Numbered from the stretch's first letter, positions 22,280 to 34,704 are shown. The stretch: 64,000 nucleotides of DNA from Vicia villosa (GCF_029867415.1 NC_081180.1:232242625-232306624), one strand, 5' to 3'. Numbers and translations are program-made. Notes: generated from the letters alone by a model not told the origin.

Positions 22280-24649
22280 ATGAACACAAGATTTTGACTA
22301 GAAGAAAGAGGTTCAGGTGATGAAGATGGCGTGAGTGAGGTTTAAAACCAAGATCACATGTGTGTTGACCATACTGGAACAAGAGTGAAAGTTGTTGGAA
22401 ATGATATTGTCAAGCAACTTAATCTTATTACCGTGGGTAAAAATGTAATGGCAGACACTGATAATCAGGCCTGCTAAGAGAATAGTCGGTGTGTGGGTAA
22501 CCTGGGCGCAATTCCTAATCTAAAATATCTCATTCAAAATTATAAATCACATGTTTTATTTCTTTATGAGACGTTAAGTCATTATAATAAAGTGGCAGAG
22601 TTGCATTATGTTTTGGGTTTTGATAATTGTTTTACTGTTGATAAAGGGTTAAGGTGGTGGAGTGGGAGTTATGTAGAGAAGTTAACTGATTGTAATATTC
22701 AAAATTACTCAAGAAATTTTATTGGTATTGAAGTTGAAAATAGTAGACGGGGAAATGGAGACTAGCATATTTTATTGCTATCTGAAAGATAATCATAGAA
22801 GGAATTCTTGGAATTTAATTTGTCTTCTTTCAAGATGATTGAATTTACCATAGTGTATTGTGGGTGACTTTAATGACAGTTTGTCACCATAAGAGAATAG
22901 AGGTAGAGCTGAGTAACCAAATTGGTTTATTAATGGTTTTCGGCAATCCGTTCTAGATGCGGGTCTGGTGGATTTTCCTATGCAAGTGTTTCCTTTTACT
23001 TGGTTTAAGAGTCTGGGTTTTGATAGAGCAGTTGAACAAAAGTTAGACCGAGCATGAGTGAATAATGATTGGTGTAACTTGTGTCCCTAAAGCAAAAGTC
23101 AATTTTTAACCGTTACTACATCAAATCATTATCCCATTCTCCTTTGTTGTGAAGCTAATAGAACGTCACATAGGAAAGACAACAATTTCAAGTTTAAAAA
23201 TGTATGGTTGACTGAACTAGGTTTTAATGATTTTTTATTGGTCAATAGAAAAAGGTGCTAATAACAACATTGTGGATAGGCTCGAAGCGTGTGAAAAATC
23301 ATGATGAAATTGAGTAAAAACAATTGTCCTAAGTTGAGAAGAGAGATCCATAAGACTCGTATTAAGATTGAACAGGTTCATCAACATTTTAATCAAAGGA
23401 ATATTAATTATTTTACAGCTCCCCGAAAGCGCACAAAATCTCTTCTTGTTAAAGATGATTTATATCAGTAACAAAAAGCAAAGGCACACTAGTATAAAGA
23501 TGGAAATCTGAATACCCGATTTTATAATGCTGCAACAACTTCCAAAAACAAAGTTAATACTATAAGATCTTTAATATATTTGAATGGGGAAGTGAGTTCT
23601 TCGAATGTTGGTATGTGTAAAATTATGAAAGATTATGTTTTGGAAATTTTCCAAAAAGTTTCAAGTTCACGAGAGCAAGTTCTTCAGGCTTTGAGGTCTA
23701 CCATCTCCAAAGAAGATAACGATATATTGACGGACACGTTTGCTATTGAGGAGTTTTAGGAGGCCATTTTTTCTATGCAGGCAGACAAGTGTCTAGATAT
23801 GGATGGTTTTAATCAGGGTTTCCATCAACATTTCTGGGAGACTTGTGGTCCAAAGATTTTTAGTTCTTGTTGTTCGTGGCTGAATTATGGTGTTTTCCTA
23901 GCTAGTCTTAATAAAACTAATATTTCTTTAATTCCGAAAGGAGAAGTTCAGAATTCCATGAAGTGGAAACTGGTTGCACTTTGTAATGTGTTATACAAAG
24001 TGATATCTAAAGTTCTAGCTAATTGACTTAAAAAAGTTCTAGATAAATGCATCTCTGAAAATCAATCGGCTTTTGTACCAGGTAGATCTATTCTTGACAA
24101 TGCAATGACAGCTATTCAAGTGGTTCATTATATGAAGGCTAAAACGAGAGGTAAAGTTAGTGATGTTTCTCTTAAACTTGATATCAGCAAAGCTTATGAA
24201 TGAATTGATTGAGATTATCTAAGGGATGTTTTATTGAAGACGAAGTTTAATAAAAAATGGATAGGATGGATCATGCTATGTGTGGAAATTGTGGGCTACT
24301 ATATGATTTTGAATGGCAATAAGGTAGGACCCATTGTTCCAAGACGCGGTTTAAGAAAAGGTGACCCCTTGTCTCTGTATCTCTTTATTCTTTGTTCTGA
24401 AGGACTCTCGACTCTCATTAAGCAAAGTTTGTAAGCATGCTCCAATCACATCTCATATTTTGTTTGCTGGTGATTGTTTCCTTTTATTTCGACCTGAGGT
24501 GAATGAAGCAGATGTCTTTAAAAATATTCTTGCCATTTATAAAGAAGCATCAAACAATCCACTAATTTACAAAAGTCAAAAATATTTTGTAGCATAAATT
24601 TCACAAGCAATGTAAATGGAGAGATAACTAATATCCTGAGGGTTCAACA
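22280..24649 (+). pseudogene. LINE (non-LTR retrotransposon), endonuclease and RT part
   Basis: A degenerate plant L1-type ORF2. Endonuclease pieces: GNLGAIPNLKYLIQ, VLFLYETL, VGDFNDSLS (about 22860), LVDFPMQVFPFTWFKSLG and EQKLDRA. RT pieces: LIPKGEVQNSMKWKLVALCNVLYKVISKVLAN, NQSAFVPGRSILDNAM, LKLDISKAYE, LRKGDPLSLYLFILCSEGL and LFAGDCFLLF. The catalytic FADD has become FAGD. Many stops and frameshifts are present. A solo LTR splits it after VQ at 24649; the reading resumes at 26090 as QVLGTGKYLGLPSM. No ORF1 was recognised upstream. Confidence 0.85.
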
Positions 24650-26089
24650 TGTGAGGGAAAATGTGTATTTTCATGATGTCAAAACATTGTGAACTTGACT
24701 AAATTTATGTGGAAACAAAGGAATCAAGTGGATGCATTAAGGAAAGGCAATTTTGGCAAAATTCAGTCAACAGGTCGACGCACCAGCACTACAGGTCGAC
24801 CTATTGGTGGACTTGAGAAAAATTCCATGTTGAGGCAGAATGCGTCAACGCATTGCCTGTTCAGGTCGACGCATGGCACTTTGAGGAAATCTCGAGTATG
24901 CGCACGCCGACCCTACAGGTCGACGCATGGAATTTTGGGGAAATCTCGGGTATGCGCACGTCGACCCTACAGGTCGACGCATGTGTCACGTTTACTCCAA
25001 AAACAAGTGCAGAATTGCAACAGGTCGACCTACACAGATGGACAGGTCGACCTATCGCTAAAATTACTGGTTTTTTTGCTGATTTTAAGTGGCCAATGAA
25101 AAGGGTGTGGTATATATTGTCTTTGATCATTCTCAAGCAAAATAACAAGAAACATGAAAGATATACTCAAGCTTCTTCTCATCTTCAACCTTTCGCTTAT
25201 TGATCGAAAATCACACATAATAATCTTTTTCGATCGGAGTAAGGAACGTGCGTTGATAAGGTTCGACGGTAGACTATTGTCTTGTTCGAGTGAAGATTGT
25301 TGAGGGTGTTTCTTGTATAAAACCTTAGGGTTTTTCCTTCTACATCAAGGGTTTGATTTGAAGGTTTTTGACAATCGCTTCGCTTTGGGTTCGATTCAGC
25401 CGAGCATAAGGAATTGAGGGATTGCAGATTCGCTAATCAAATTTGCTACAACCGGAGGATTGAAAAAGGAAGGATCGGGGTCTTGATCGGTGAAGATCAT
25501 TGACATTGACTTGGTTCTACTTGAATCAAGGGGAGGAAAGAATTGTATTCAATTTTACTGCATGTGTGTGGTTGGTGATTGGTAAACTCTTTCCTTGTTA
25601 AAAATTTTGCAATCAAATAAAACTTTCCTAATTTCATTTGAAATTAGGGGCAGGGGTACTCCTACGAGGACGATAGAGGAACTGCCTTAACAAATCTCGT
25701 GTTCTTTATCGTCTTTAGTTTTATCTTTTCAATATTCGTTTTCGGAAAAAATTCATAGTTGAGCAAAAATTGAAGCTTGGTGAAAATTGCTCACCAAGTG
25801 TTCGATAAAAGTACACACTCAATTTTTGTTTAATTTGAGTTAAACAGTTCATTGCGAGTAAGACTCTTTTAAGTGTGTATGCTAGCCAATTGATAATTTC
25901 GTTAAAGCGGGTAATTAAAATTCATAGTTTTCATCCGTTTCGGTTATTGCACATATCCGGTCCCCGATAACTTGATCGTTCAAGACGATAGGTTTGATTC
26001 TGGGGAATCACGTTTCAAAAGCTAAATTTTTCTTAAGTCGGAAAAAGGTGGTCTATTCACCCCCTCTAGACCATCCCTATCGTCTAACA
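24650..26089. mobile_element. Solo LTR inside LINE
   Basis: 1440 bp opening TGTGAGGGAAAATG and closing CGTCTAACA, flanked by the exact 5-bp duplication caaca (24645-24649 and 26090-26094). Removing it and one duplication restores the LINE reading VQQVLGTGKYLGLP. There is no coding sequence or second LTR, so it is a solo LTR. The long, cytosine-rich tail with caccccctctagacc resembles Ty1/copia SIRE/Maximus LTRs; that lineage name is a guess from memory. Confidence 0.85.
24772..25051. repeat. Cluster of seven AGGTCGAC words
   Basis: aggtcgac occurs at 24772, 24793, 24863, 24917, 24971, 25022 and 25044, usually as caggtcgacgca or in the near-palindrome caggtcgacct. Two ~54-bp subrepeats (24863 on, 24917 on) share gcatgg and gaaatctcg. 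The same word is clustered in a different LTR at 45168-45287. Confidence 0.85.
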
Positions 26090-27790
26090 CAACAAGTTTT
26101 AGGAACAGGTAAGTATCTTGGTCTTCCGTCCATGATTGGAAGAAGTAGAAAAGTCGTGTTTCAGTTTATAAAGAAAAGAGTATGGAATAAGATTAATTCT
26201 TGGAGTAGCAAGTGTATTTCTCAAACGGGAAGGAAGACTCTTATTAACGTTTTTCTTCAATCTATTCTTTCTTATTTCATGAGCATATTTTTACTGCCTT
26301 CATCATTAAGTGACAAAATTGAGAAAAATAATGAACTCCTTTTGGTGGGGGTTTAACAAGGTTCAAGCAAAGGGTATTCATTGATCGTCTTGGGATCGTT
26401 TGTCTATGCATAAGAATGCTGGAGGTATGGGGTTCCAAAACCTAAGCGTCTTCAACTATGCTATGTTGGGTAAACAAGCTTGGAAGTTTATGACAAGTCT
26501 ATGTAATATGATCACTCGGTTATTCTAAGCAAAATATTTTCCTGATTATGATTTTATTGAGTCATCTATTTGACATAAGCCCAGTTATGTGTGGCATAGT
26601 ATTTGGAACTCTAAGTTTATTATGAGAGGAGGTTATAGGTGGAACATCAGATCGAAAGATTCTATTCCAGTTTGGGGGTCATAATTAGTTAAATATTCTA
26701 GTAATAGAGAACTTAAAGCTCTTTGAGTTGATGGTTTGGTTTTTTATGGGAAGTAATGGAATAAAAATTTGATACATACTCTTGTTGGAGTAGAAGAAGC
26801 AGTAGAAATGATTAAAATTCCTTTATGAGAAGCTGTTTGGGTTGGCAAAAGAGCGTGGAAGTTTGAAAAAATTTTGTGTACTCGGTTCATAGTGCCTATC
26901 GCTATTGTATAGAAAAGGCTATTGATACATCTCATCTCAAGGTTCAGGGGAATTGTGTGCCTACAAGAAAACATTTGATAGATAAAGGAATTCAATGTCA
27001 GAACTATTATGAAGTTTGTGGAGAAGGTTTAGAAGATGATAAGCACCTTTTCTTTAACTGTCCTAGAAGCATTGGGTGATGGGAGCTTGTTGGGTTATGA
27101 CCTATAATTCAACAGATGGTGACCGCTAATATTTCTTTCACATATATAATTTTCTCTCTTTTCCAAGTCCTAACTCAAGACAAGTAGACCTTGTTTTCGC
27201 TCATTATTTAGAGCAATTGGACGGGGTAGAAATAATTATATTTGGGATCACATTGAAAATTATGTAGAAACGATATGTGATTGTGTCTTACTTGCTTATC
27301 GGATGGAGAAATGCTCAACAACTCCAATCAAGAAATTCTTATCAATATGAAAATTCTTTGAACAACTCTGGGAGTAAACCTACAACAGGTCGTCTCAAAT
27401 GTAATATATATGCTTCATTCTCTACGGTTTATAACAAGGTAGAAATAGGTGTATGTGTTTGAGATGAGGAGGGGTAGTTTATGGTAGCTCGAACAGAGTG
27501 TGTGTCACCTATTACCCAAACAATAAAAAGTGTAGCAATTAATGTGAATAGCCAACAACTGAATATTAGAGAGTTTGACGAGATCATAAAAAAATGCAAA
27601 CACTCATTAACCCGTTATTTTATGAACTCTCATGTTATGTTTTTTAGGAGACAAATTAATGAAGTTACACATGCTACAATGGTGGCTCAATCTAATTTTC
27701 AAATGGCTCAATCTAATTTTCAAATTTTTATGATATTCCAACATGTATTTAATAATTTCTTTTTAATAATACGAATTAAAAAAATTTCCA
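26090..27790 (+). pseudogene. LINE, C-terminal part of ORF2 and 3' end
   Basis: Continues the LINE cut at 24649: LGTGKYLGLPSMIGRSRK, KKRVWNKINSWSSKCIS, GRKTLINVFLQSILSYFMSIFLLPSSL, then frameshifted HKNAGGMGFQNLSVFNYAMLGKQAW, a zinc-binding segment around 26930-27070 (NCVPTRKHLIDKGIQC, CGEGLEDDKHLFFNCPRS), and an RNase H-like segment near 27390-27680 (KCNIYASFSTVYNKV, FRRQINEVTHA). It fades into an A/T-rich tail near 27790. Dead, with many stops. An imperfect duplication gctcaatctaattttcaaat lies at 27685-27726. Confidence 0.85.
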
Positions 27791-28390
27791 TCAAAACAAA
27801 ATAATACATTTATTTTTTAAAATATAATTTTTTTTATCAAAACAAAATATAGAAGTTTAAAGTTATACACATACGATGTGTCAAAAGTTAATTCACACAA
27901 TTTCAATACGTTAAAAACCAAAATATATAACACACTAAAAGTTATTTAAAAAGAGATTAATTGATATACATTTTCAGTGTAAAAAATTTTACATCATCAT
28001 TGCATCACTATTTAAATAAATTACTTTAATAACAATTAAAATAAAAATCAAATAATTTTAAGAGTTAAAATTTACTTACAATGTATTTCAATTAAAATCT
28101 TAAAAAAACTAATTTCAAATTTATTCACCATATATTTTTTAATTAAAAAAAAGATTTACATACATGAACATGGACGGCATGAATAATAATTAACTGTTGA
28201 AAAAAAAGTACCAGTATTAATAAATGACCATATCTTAAAACTTATTACAGTAAGATATGCCAAATGTACATTAACGAGTTACATTATAATTAATAACACC
28301 ATGTATTTCTCTGTCTTGTCACGCTTTTTTTAATTTAATTTAATCTAATATATCACTGTCCGAAAATACGATTTTTTTTTAATTTTTTCT
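27791..28390. other. AT-rich intergenic region and promoter-proximal DNA
   Basis: No coding sequence. It separates the LINE tail from the DUF616 gene and must contain that gene's proximal promoter. No conserved element other than the TATA box at 28391 is identified. Confidence 0.5.
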
Positions 28391-28398
28391 TATAAATA
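28391..28398 (+). promoter_or_regulatory. Putative TATA box of DUF616 gene
   Basis: TATAAATA is followed by a long CT-rich tract (ttttcttttcttctcttctcc, 28399-28426) typical of a plant 5' UTR start. The transcript would then have a leader of about 320 nt. Confidence 0.6.
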
Positions 28399-28683
28399 TA
28401 TTTTCTTTTCTTTTCTTCTCTTCTCCGAGATCAACAACAACAACACCACCACTGCTCAGTTTTCAAACTCAGCAAAACATTCATATTTTTTCTGATCCCT
28501 AATTTCCCTTCTCTGCTAAAACCCTAATTTCATTCATCCCAAATCGATTCTCCGATTCTTCAATTCTTCAATTTTTCAATTTTCGTTGTTGAGTTGAAAA
28601 AGTTGAAAGCTAGTGTGGCATTGGTGTAGTGGAAATTTGGATAGTGGTGGATTTGATTGGTGAAGTGTGTTGAGGAGTTTGAA

Positions 28684-28710
28684 ATGAGGGATTTTGTGTG
28701 GGGGCAATGA
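28684..28710 (+). promoter_or_regulatory. uORF 1, eight codons
   Basis: ATG at 28684 and TGA at 28708-28710 in the predicted 5' UTR of the DUF616 gene. Its stop overlaps the start of the second uORF. Confidence 0.45.
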
Positions 28711-28748
28711 GAGGGAGGTATGATCGTGAGGTTTTAGAGAGAAGATGA
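28707..28748 (+). promoter_or_regulatory. uORF 2, thirteen codons, stop overlaps main start
   Basis: ATG at 28707 opens a frame rich in Arg and Glu that ends with TGA at 28746-28748, so it overlaps the main ATG (28745-28747) as ATGA. A third short ATG frame at 28720-28737 also ends before the main start. Such an arrangement would favour termination-reinitiation control or reduced translation. Confidence 0.5.
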
Positions 28749-31700
28749 GTGGTGGTTCATTGGGGATTCGTTCTGCTAGTTATGGATCTTTGGAGAAGCA
28801 ATTGCAGAATGGATTGTCGCCTATTCAAACGGGGAGGAAACAGGTTAAGATGGTTAAGGAGAAAGAGAGATTGTTTCATTGGATCTGTAAATTTGCTGGC
28901 AGGAAGAAGGTGGGAATGCTGTTTTTGTGTGTTATATCTGCTGCTGTTTTCGTCTGGGTCTTGTACGTTGGAAAAGGTTTCGTCTTTTCCTTCACTTTCT
29001 ATTATATTTTGGTTGTTATCTGATTTTTTTTGATTGTTTTGTAGTTTGTGTAGTCTAGTGGCTTTTTAGCTTTTAGGTGGTTTATCACTTTAGAAATTCT
29101 TTGTATGGGTTATGTCGTTTTTATATATTTTTTGGTTTTCATAACTATCAGTATCCGGCCCACTGGATCGTCTAATTTGGTTCGGGGTTAGTTTTGACAT
29201 CAAGTGGTTCTGGATTAATGTGATTACTTAATAGATGTATTGGTGAATTTAGGAGTGTTTTGTTGGGGGAGATAGTTTTTTGTGATTCATGTATTGTTGT
29301 CGATTGTGGATCACGGAAAGCTGTGGTTTGTTTGAATTCTGATGTGCAATGGTGCTATAGATGTTATTTGTAGATTGTGGGACAAGAGTGATTGGTTATG
29401 ACTTTGTTATGCTGTAGGTGCTATATCTAATGAGACTGGATTTGTGTGATTCCAACTTTTGATTGATGTGATTACTTATTAGATTTATCCTTTAACTATC
29501 GAATTTAGGATTATAACTTGTTTATTTGTGATTCATGCATTGTTTGCAGAAAATAGCGTTTTTTATTTTGTGATTCATGCATTGTTGTCAATTGCGGATT
29601 GTAGAAAATAGCAGTTTGTTGAAATTATGATGGGCAACGGTGCTATAACTGTTATCTGCTCTTTACTAGCCAAGAGCAATCTGTTAAAATTTCTATAGCT
29701 GCTACTTAACACCATTGGATTCGTGTGATTTCAACATTTGATTTTTGTGGTATGGCTTGCTTTTAGGTGAAGATTCACAGGAGGGGAATGGTGTGCAAAA
29801 CATCAGTGTGAATGAGAGTATGTCTATAAATGATTCTCCGTCTATCGTCTCCGCGGCAAAGGCCATTGCTAAAAATTTGCTGCTACCCCCAAGTTATTTT
29901 CTGGGTTATAATCTTCCTCCGGGGCATCCGTGTAATAGTTTTACACTCCCTCCACCACCAGCTGATAAAAAACGTACCGGGCCACGACGTAAGTTCTAGT
30001 GTTTTTTTTTACTACTTGATATCTCAGATGTATGTTACTTTGTTCTTAGTAATTCACAATAGTATCCTTCATCCTGATTGTTTCGTCAAATTTAGATAGC
30101 TCATGATAGCATGAAAGGCTTAGGCGATGCTTTGGATTACTTAATGTTATTGATATTGTTCCTTAACATATTGACATGTTCGCTTTTCAGCATGCCCGGT
30201 ATGCTACCTTCCTGTGGATGAAGCCATCGGACTCATGCCAGAGTATCCCTCGCCGTCTCCAGTGCTTAAGAATTTAACATTTATCTATGAGGAAAATCTA
30301 AGCAGAGATGGAGAATTTGGTGGTTCGGACTTTGGTGGATATCCCACTTTGGCGCAAAGAAATGATTCTTTTGATATACGGGAGTCAATGTGTGTGCACT
30401 GCGGGTATGTGTTAGTTATTGTTAGATTATATATTTGCCTATCTAAATATCTTTGTGCGTTAGAGAATAGTCTTTACTGCTATAGTTTGTCTGTCTCAGT
30501 AATGTAGGATGTTTCTCCTCCCCTTTTGCTCACATCTGTTCATTCTGCATCTTCATTGATGCATATATACATCATTCAGATTTGTTAGAGGAATTAAACC
30601 TGGCCGCAACACAGGATTTGACATGGATGAAGATGACCTCCTTGATATGGAGCAATGCCGTGGCATAGTTGTCGCGTCAGCCGTATTTGGTCTGTATTTT
30701 GCTGTTTCTACTTTCATTGAATTGCTTAATCCTGTACTTTCCTGATGAATTAAATCTTTTGTGTAGGAAATTTTGATGAGATAAATGAGCCAAAAAACGT
30801 AAGCGAGCATTCAAAGAACACTGTATGCTTCCTTATGTTTGTAGATGAAGAAACAGAAAAGTATTTGACGAGTTCTGGCAGGCTGGGAACCAGCAAGAAG
30901 ATTGGTTTGTGGAGAATTATTGTTGCACGTAATCTTCCTTATACAGATGCAAGACGTACAGGGAAGGTCTGGATTATATGTCAGCAAGCATTGTCATGAT
31001 ATTACTGTGAACTAGATATTAGCATACATGCTGTTATTAATATATGTTGCTGAGTTTTTTAATGATATGATCTTGTTGTCTCTCTGTAATCTACCTTGGA
31101 GTTTTCTTTAAGCCTTATCAACTGACCCTTAAACACGGAAAGGAAATGGAAAGGGGGAAAAAGACTTAGATCAATATACATAATATTGGCTAGATCCTCT
31201 GGTTTAGGCATTATGATGATTTTTTTTTAATTCAAAATATATACTTTTAGCTTTTAAGTATGAATTGGAATAGCAAAGTATCACTTGCTTTTTTTACTGT
31301 TCACCATGTTGTACTTTACTACTTCTATGTACTTGTAACTTACTATTTTTTCCACAGATTCCAAAGCTTCTACTGCATAGAATGGCTCCAAATGCCCGCT
31401 ACTCTATATGGCTTGATGGAAAGCTTGAGCTTGTTGTTGATCCATATCAGATTCTTGAAAGGTATATATTAATGTTGCTCATGTGAAAATTATGGTCCCG
31501 TTTCACTCTTTCATTTGTATATCCTCTGATATGAGCTTCAACTTTCTGTTTAACTCTACTGGAAATTGATACCATGCACTATTATAAGTTATAAGAGTTC
31601 TCCAATAGAAGTTTGACCTCTGCCTATAATGTTGTTTTATTTCATTTCATTTTTCAATTTAGAATAACTAGTTTCGATTGATGAGAAAATTCAAAATACC

Positions 31701-34700
31701 CACTTGAAATACTAACTAGAATGGTGCTATTTACTACCTCAGATGCATCAGATGTCAAACTTTTTATATGCTTGTAGTATATGTCTCTTAGTTTTACCAA
31801 ATACCAAGAATGGTTATTTGCTATGAAGCACCGATACTTCAAAATCCCTGTCGTATCGTATCCGATACGCTCCGATACGCCGATACGCTCCGATACGCTG
31901 CCGATACGTATCGAAGGAGTATCGGAATTTTTTAAAAAAATAAAAAAATAAAAAAAAATCCGATACGGCTGCGATACGCTTCCGATACGTCCCGATACGT
32001 GATCTTCAATTTTTTTTGCAGATTTTATTTTTTTAATGACTCTTCGTTTATTTTTTTATTTTTTAATAGTCATTATTTATTTCCCTACTTAATTCTTTCC
32101 TAATATTTATATTCCAATAATTTTTTAAATCAATTTTTAATATCTTATTTAATTAAATTCATCATTATTCATCATTAGTTGGGACTTCCTATTAGGCATA
32201 TTAGGCAATAGTTGCACGTTAAGATAAAAGTAATAGGCAATAACTATTAATAATAACTATGCTAAGTTTTCAATGCCAATAATATTGATCATTAGTGACT
32301 ATTATTAGTGACTATTTATATGACTAACATTTTCCAACATTGATACTATACCAATATCTTAGATTTAATATTTTTTAGTAATATAGTTATGTATTGAAAG
32401 TTCTATTATGAGAGTGGTTTTGTTAGACTATAATTTAACTAAATATTTTATTTTAATCTTTATATGCGTATCTTAAACGTATCGTATCTTGTATTATTCA
32501 ATTAGTAACGTATCGCCGTATCGGATACGTATCGTATCCGATACTCGTATCGTGTCCGTGCTTCATTGGTTATTTGAGTATTCTTCATTCAGTTTCACAA
32601 TTGTTCTATCTGTATTGTCTAATCTTCGTGATAGCCTAGAATTAAAAATGAAGAAAGAACTAAGCTTCTAGGCTTCGAGTGTTAACAGACTCCAGGGTAA
32701 TGGGGTATAAAACAGTAGAATTGAGTTTAATTTTTTTGTCCTCTTTCATTCATAGATGAAATGAATGAATTGCCATGTGACTCTTCATTAATACAGTAAT
32801 GGTAACAATTTTAAAATCTTACTACCGAAATTGAAAAATCTAGAAGCAAATCTAAACGGAATCAAAATGACTTCTTGGTGGTTGGAACCTACGGCAGCTG
32901 GCAGAATAGCAATGTATCCCTTTTGCTCATGTCACATGTAATCCTTCATCCACCGAGGGCTTAAGTGAGCTTAGTGGTCCATTCTCATTTGTTGAGCTTT
33001 CTCCTTAGACATCTTTATGATTCTTTCTGTCAATATTATAATAGACTTCTTATTATGGGCAGTTATGGGAAGTGATCTTAGTTATGTGTAGCAGTTATGG
33101 GTTATGTGTAGCAGTTATGGGTTATGTGTAGCACTTATGTGTTACTGTTTTAAGAATAAATATAGAAAGGAAAAGAGAAAGTAGTTACATGTGTAATACA
33201 CCTTATTCTTGTCCGATTTTCATTTAATCCCCCAACAGCATTCAAAGAACAGTTGCTCAATTGAGCTCGTAATAAACTACACTTGAGTCATTTACTCATT
33301 TATCGTCTTCCTAATCTTCCAGATACTAACTTATCCATTTAGACCCGAATGTAGAATTCCTCTCTGGGCTGACATAGCCGTGATTTCGTAAGAGTAGAAG
33401 CCCTGGCTTGGATACATGCTGCAGATAAGAATTGATTAGAAACCTTGATCTCACTTGCTCTTACTGTAAATTAGAATAATTAAGTATCTTCATGTCAATT
33501 GTGATGTTAGTCAGCTTTCCTCAACATTGATACTCATCATCAGGAGCTAGCATAAATGAAATTATCAATCATCACCTTTAAAGAACTTTCTTAGATCCAT
33601 ATTTTCTAGGATGATAGAGCTGATGTTTCTGATATACATAAACGTGTAATGCCTGCAGCTTCATGTGTTGCTTCATCTTTTAACTTTTCATATGCCTATA
33701 TATGCTGACTTTGTAATAGCTTTTTTTTTGCTCTGCCTGGATAGAAACATATTTTGGCTTCTAAATTAATCTTATCCTCAACTAGGTTTTTGTGGAGGAC
33801 CAATGCAACTTTTGCAATATCCAAGCATTATAGACGCTTTGATGTATTTGTTGAGGCCGAAGCAAATAAAGCTGCTGCAAAGTATGATAATGCCTCCATT
33901 GACTTCCAGATCGATTTTTACAAAAACGAGGGACTGACTCCGTATTCGGAGGCCAAACTTCCTCTTATAAGTGGTAGGTTAAATTTTGTTTCTTTCTGGG
34001 ATAAGATTCATCTAGTTAAACTTTGACTATTTTTCTCAACCTTGATAATGCTCATTCGCAGATGTTCCTGAAGGATGTGTAATAATACGAGAGCATATTC
34101 CTATTAGCAACCTCTTTACTTGTCTTTGGTTCGGGGAAGTTGACCGATTTACTTCTAGGGACCAGATTAGTTTCTCAACTGTCCGGGACAAATTTTTGTC
34201 GCGGGTGGATTTTCATTTTCACATGTTCTTGGATTGCGAAAGACGCAACTTCGTAGTTCAGGTAATTGTTTTATTTTGTTTGTATAAAATATCTCGGATG
34301 CGACAGTTCTGTCTTTGCAGAGAGACTTTTGTAGCCTTTTGGCTTATGAGAAGTGAGAATCCATATGCATCTGATTGATCTTTAATATCTGATTTTGCAC
34401 CATTCTCTTGGATCGTCTCTAACTATAAGATTCTCTTACATAGCTGTAATCCAATCTTATTTTGTGCTTACAGAAATACCATAGGGGTGTATTAGGGCGG
34501 CTATCTGCGCCAGTGGTTGTTGCTCTCAACCCTCCACCGCCACTCTTGTCTCCCCCTCCTCCACTGCATATGCTTGAAAATACACAAGAAAAAGTTATTC
34601 CAATAACTAGGAGAGGCCCTGGAAGGCGCGGAAAAGATAAAAGACCGGGTTCTAGGCGCCACCGCAAAGTTGCGGCCGGAAATAGAGACATTGAAGCAAA

Positions 34701-34704
34701 TTAA
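28745..34704 (+). CDS. DUF616 (MUCI70-like) putative hexosyltransferase, 9 exons
   Basis: Nine coding exons with GT..AG borders join in one open frame of 566 codons: 28745-28976, 29767-29988, 30191-30404, 30580-30689, 30767-30966, 31358-31461, 33786-33973, 34062-34261, 34474-34704. The protein is a predicted type II Golgi membrane protein: basic N-terminus, one transmembrane segment at about residues 55-75, a Pro-rich stem with CPVCYLP (about 153), then a DUF616 domain from about 200: MCVHCGFVRG, DLLDMEQCRGIVVASAVFGNFD, CFLMFVDEET, GLWRIIVARNLPY, YSIWLDGKLELVVDPYQILE, FLWRTNATFAISKHY and IISNLFTCLW-type motifs. It ends in a Pro-rich and strongly basic tail. Arabidopsis MUCI70, of similar length, is needed for seed mucilage pectin. 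Orthology within the DUF616 family is not proven. Intron 6 (2.3 kb) carries a transposon. Confidence 0.92.
29207..29745 (+). repeat. Degenerate ~270-bp tandem duplication in intron 1
   Basis: Two diverged units share, in order, gatgtgattactta, tgaatttagga or cgaatttagga, gtgattcatg.attgttgtc, gcaa.ggtgctata, and actggatttgtgtgatt or attggattcgtgtgatt. The first runs about 29207-29455 and the second about 29456-29745, ending just before exon 2. Confidence 0.55.
31821..32566. mobile_element. MULE-like non-autonomous DNA transposon in intron 6
   Basis: A 746-bp AT-rich segment flanked by the 10-bp direct repeat tggttatttg (31811-31820 and 32567-32576). Its ends are inverted: atgaagcaccgatac at the left and, on the other strand, atgaagcacggacac at the right. 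Subterminal regions (31850-32000 and 32465-32555) are packed with cgatacg/cgtatcg words. No transposase is encoded. A 9-10-bp duplication suggests the Mutator superfamily; hAT (8 bp) is the alternative. Confidence 0.75.
33081..33140 (+). repeat. 20-bp tandem repeat, three copies
   Basis: gttatgtgtagcagttatgg is repeated at 33081 and 33101, with a degraded third copy at 33121, inside intron 6 of the DUF616 gene. Confidence 0.8.

Noticed and set aside
34462..34704. A separate small ORF starting at 34462.
   Set aside because: It is the last exon of the DUF616 gene read from an intronic ATG; the AG acceptor at 34472-34473 keeps the long frame.
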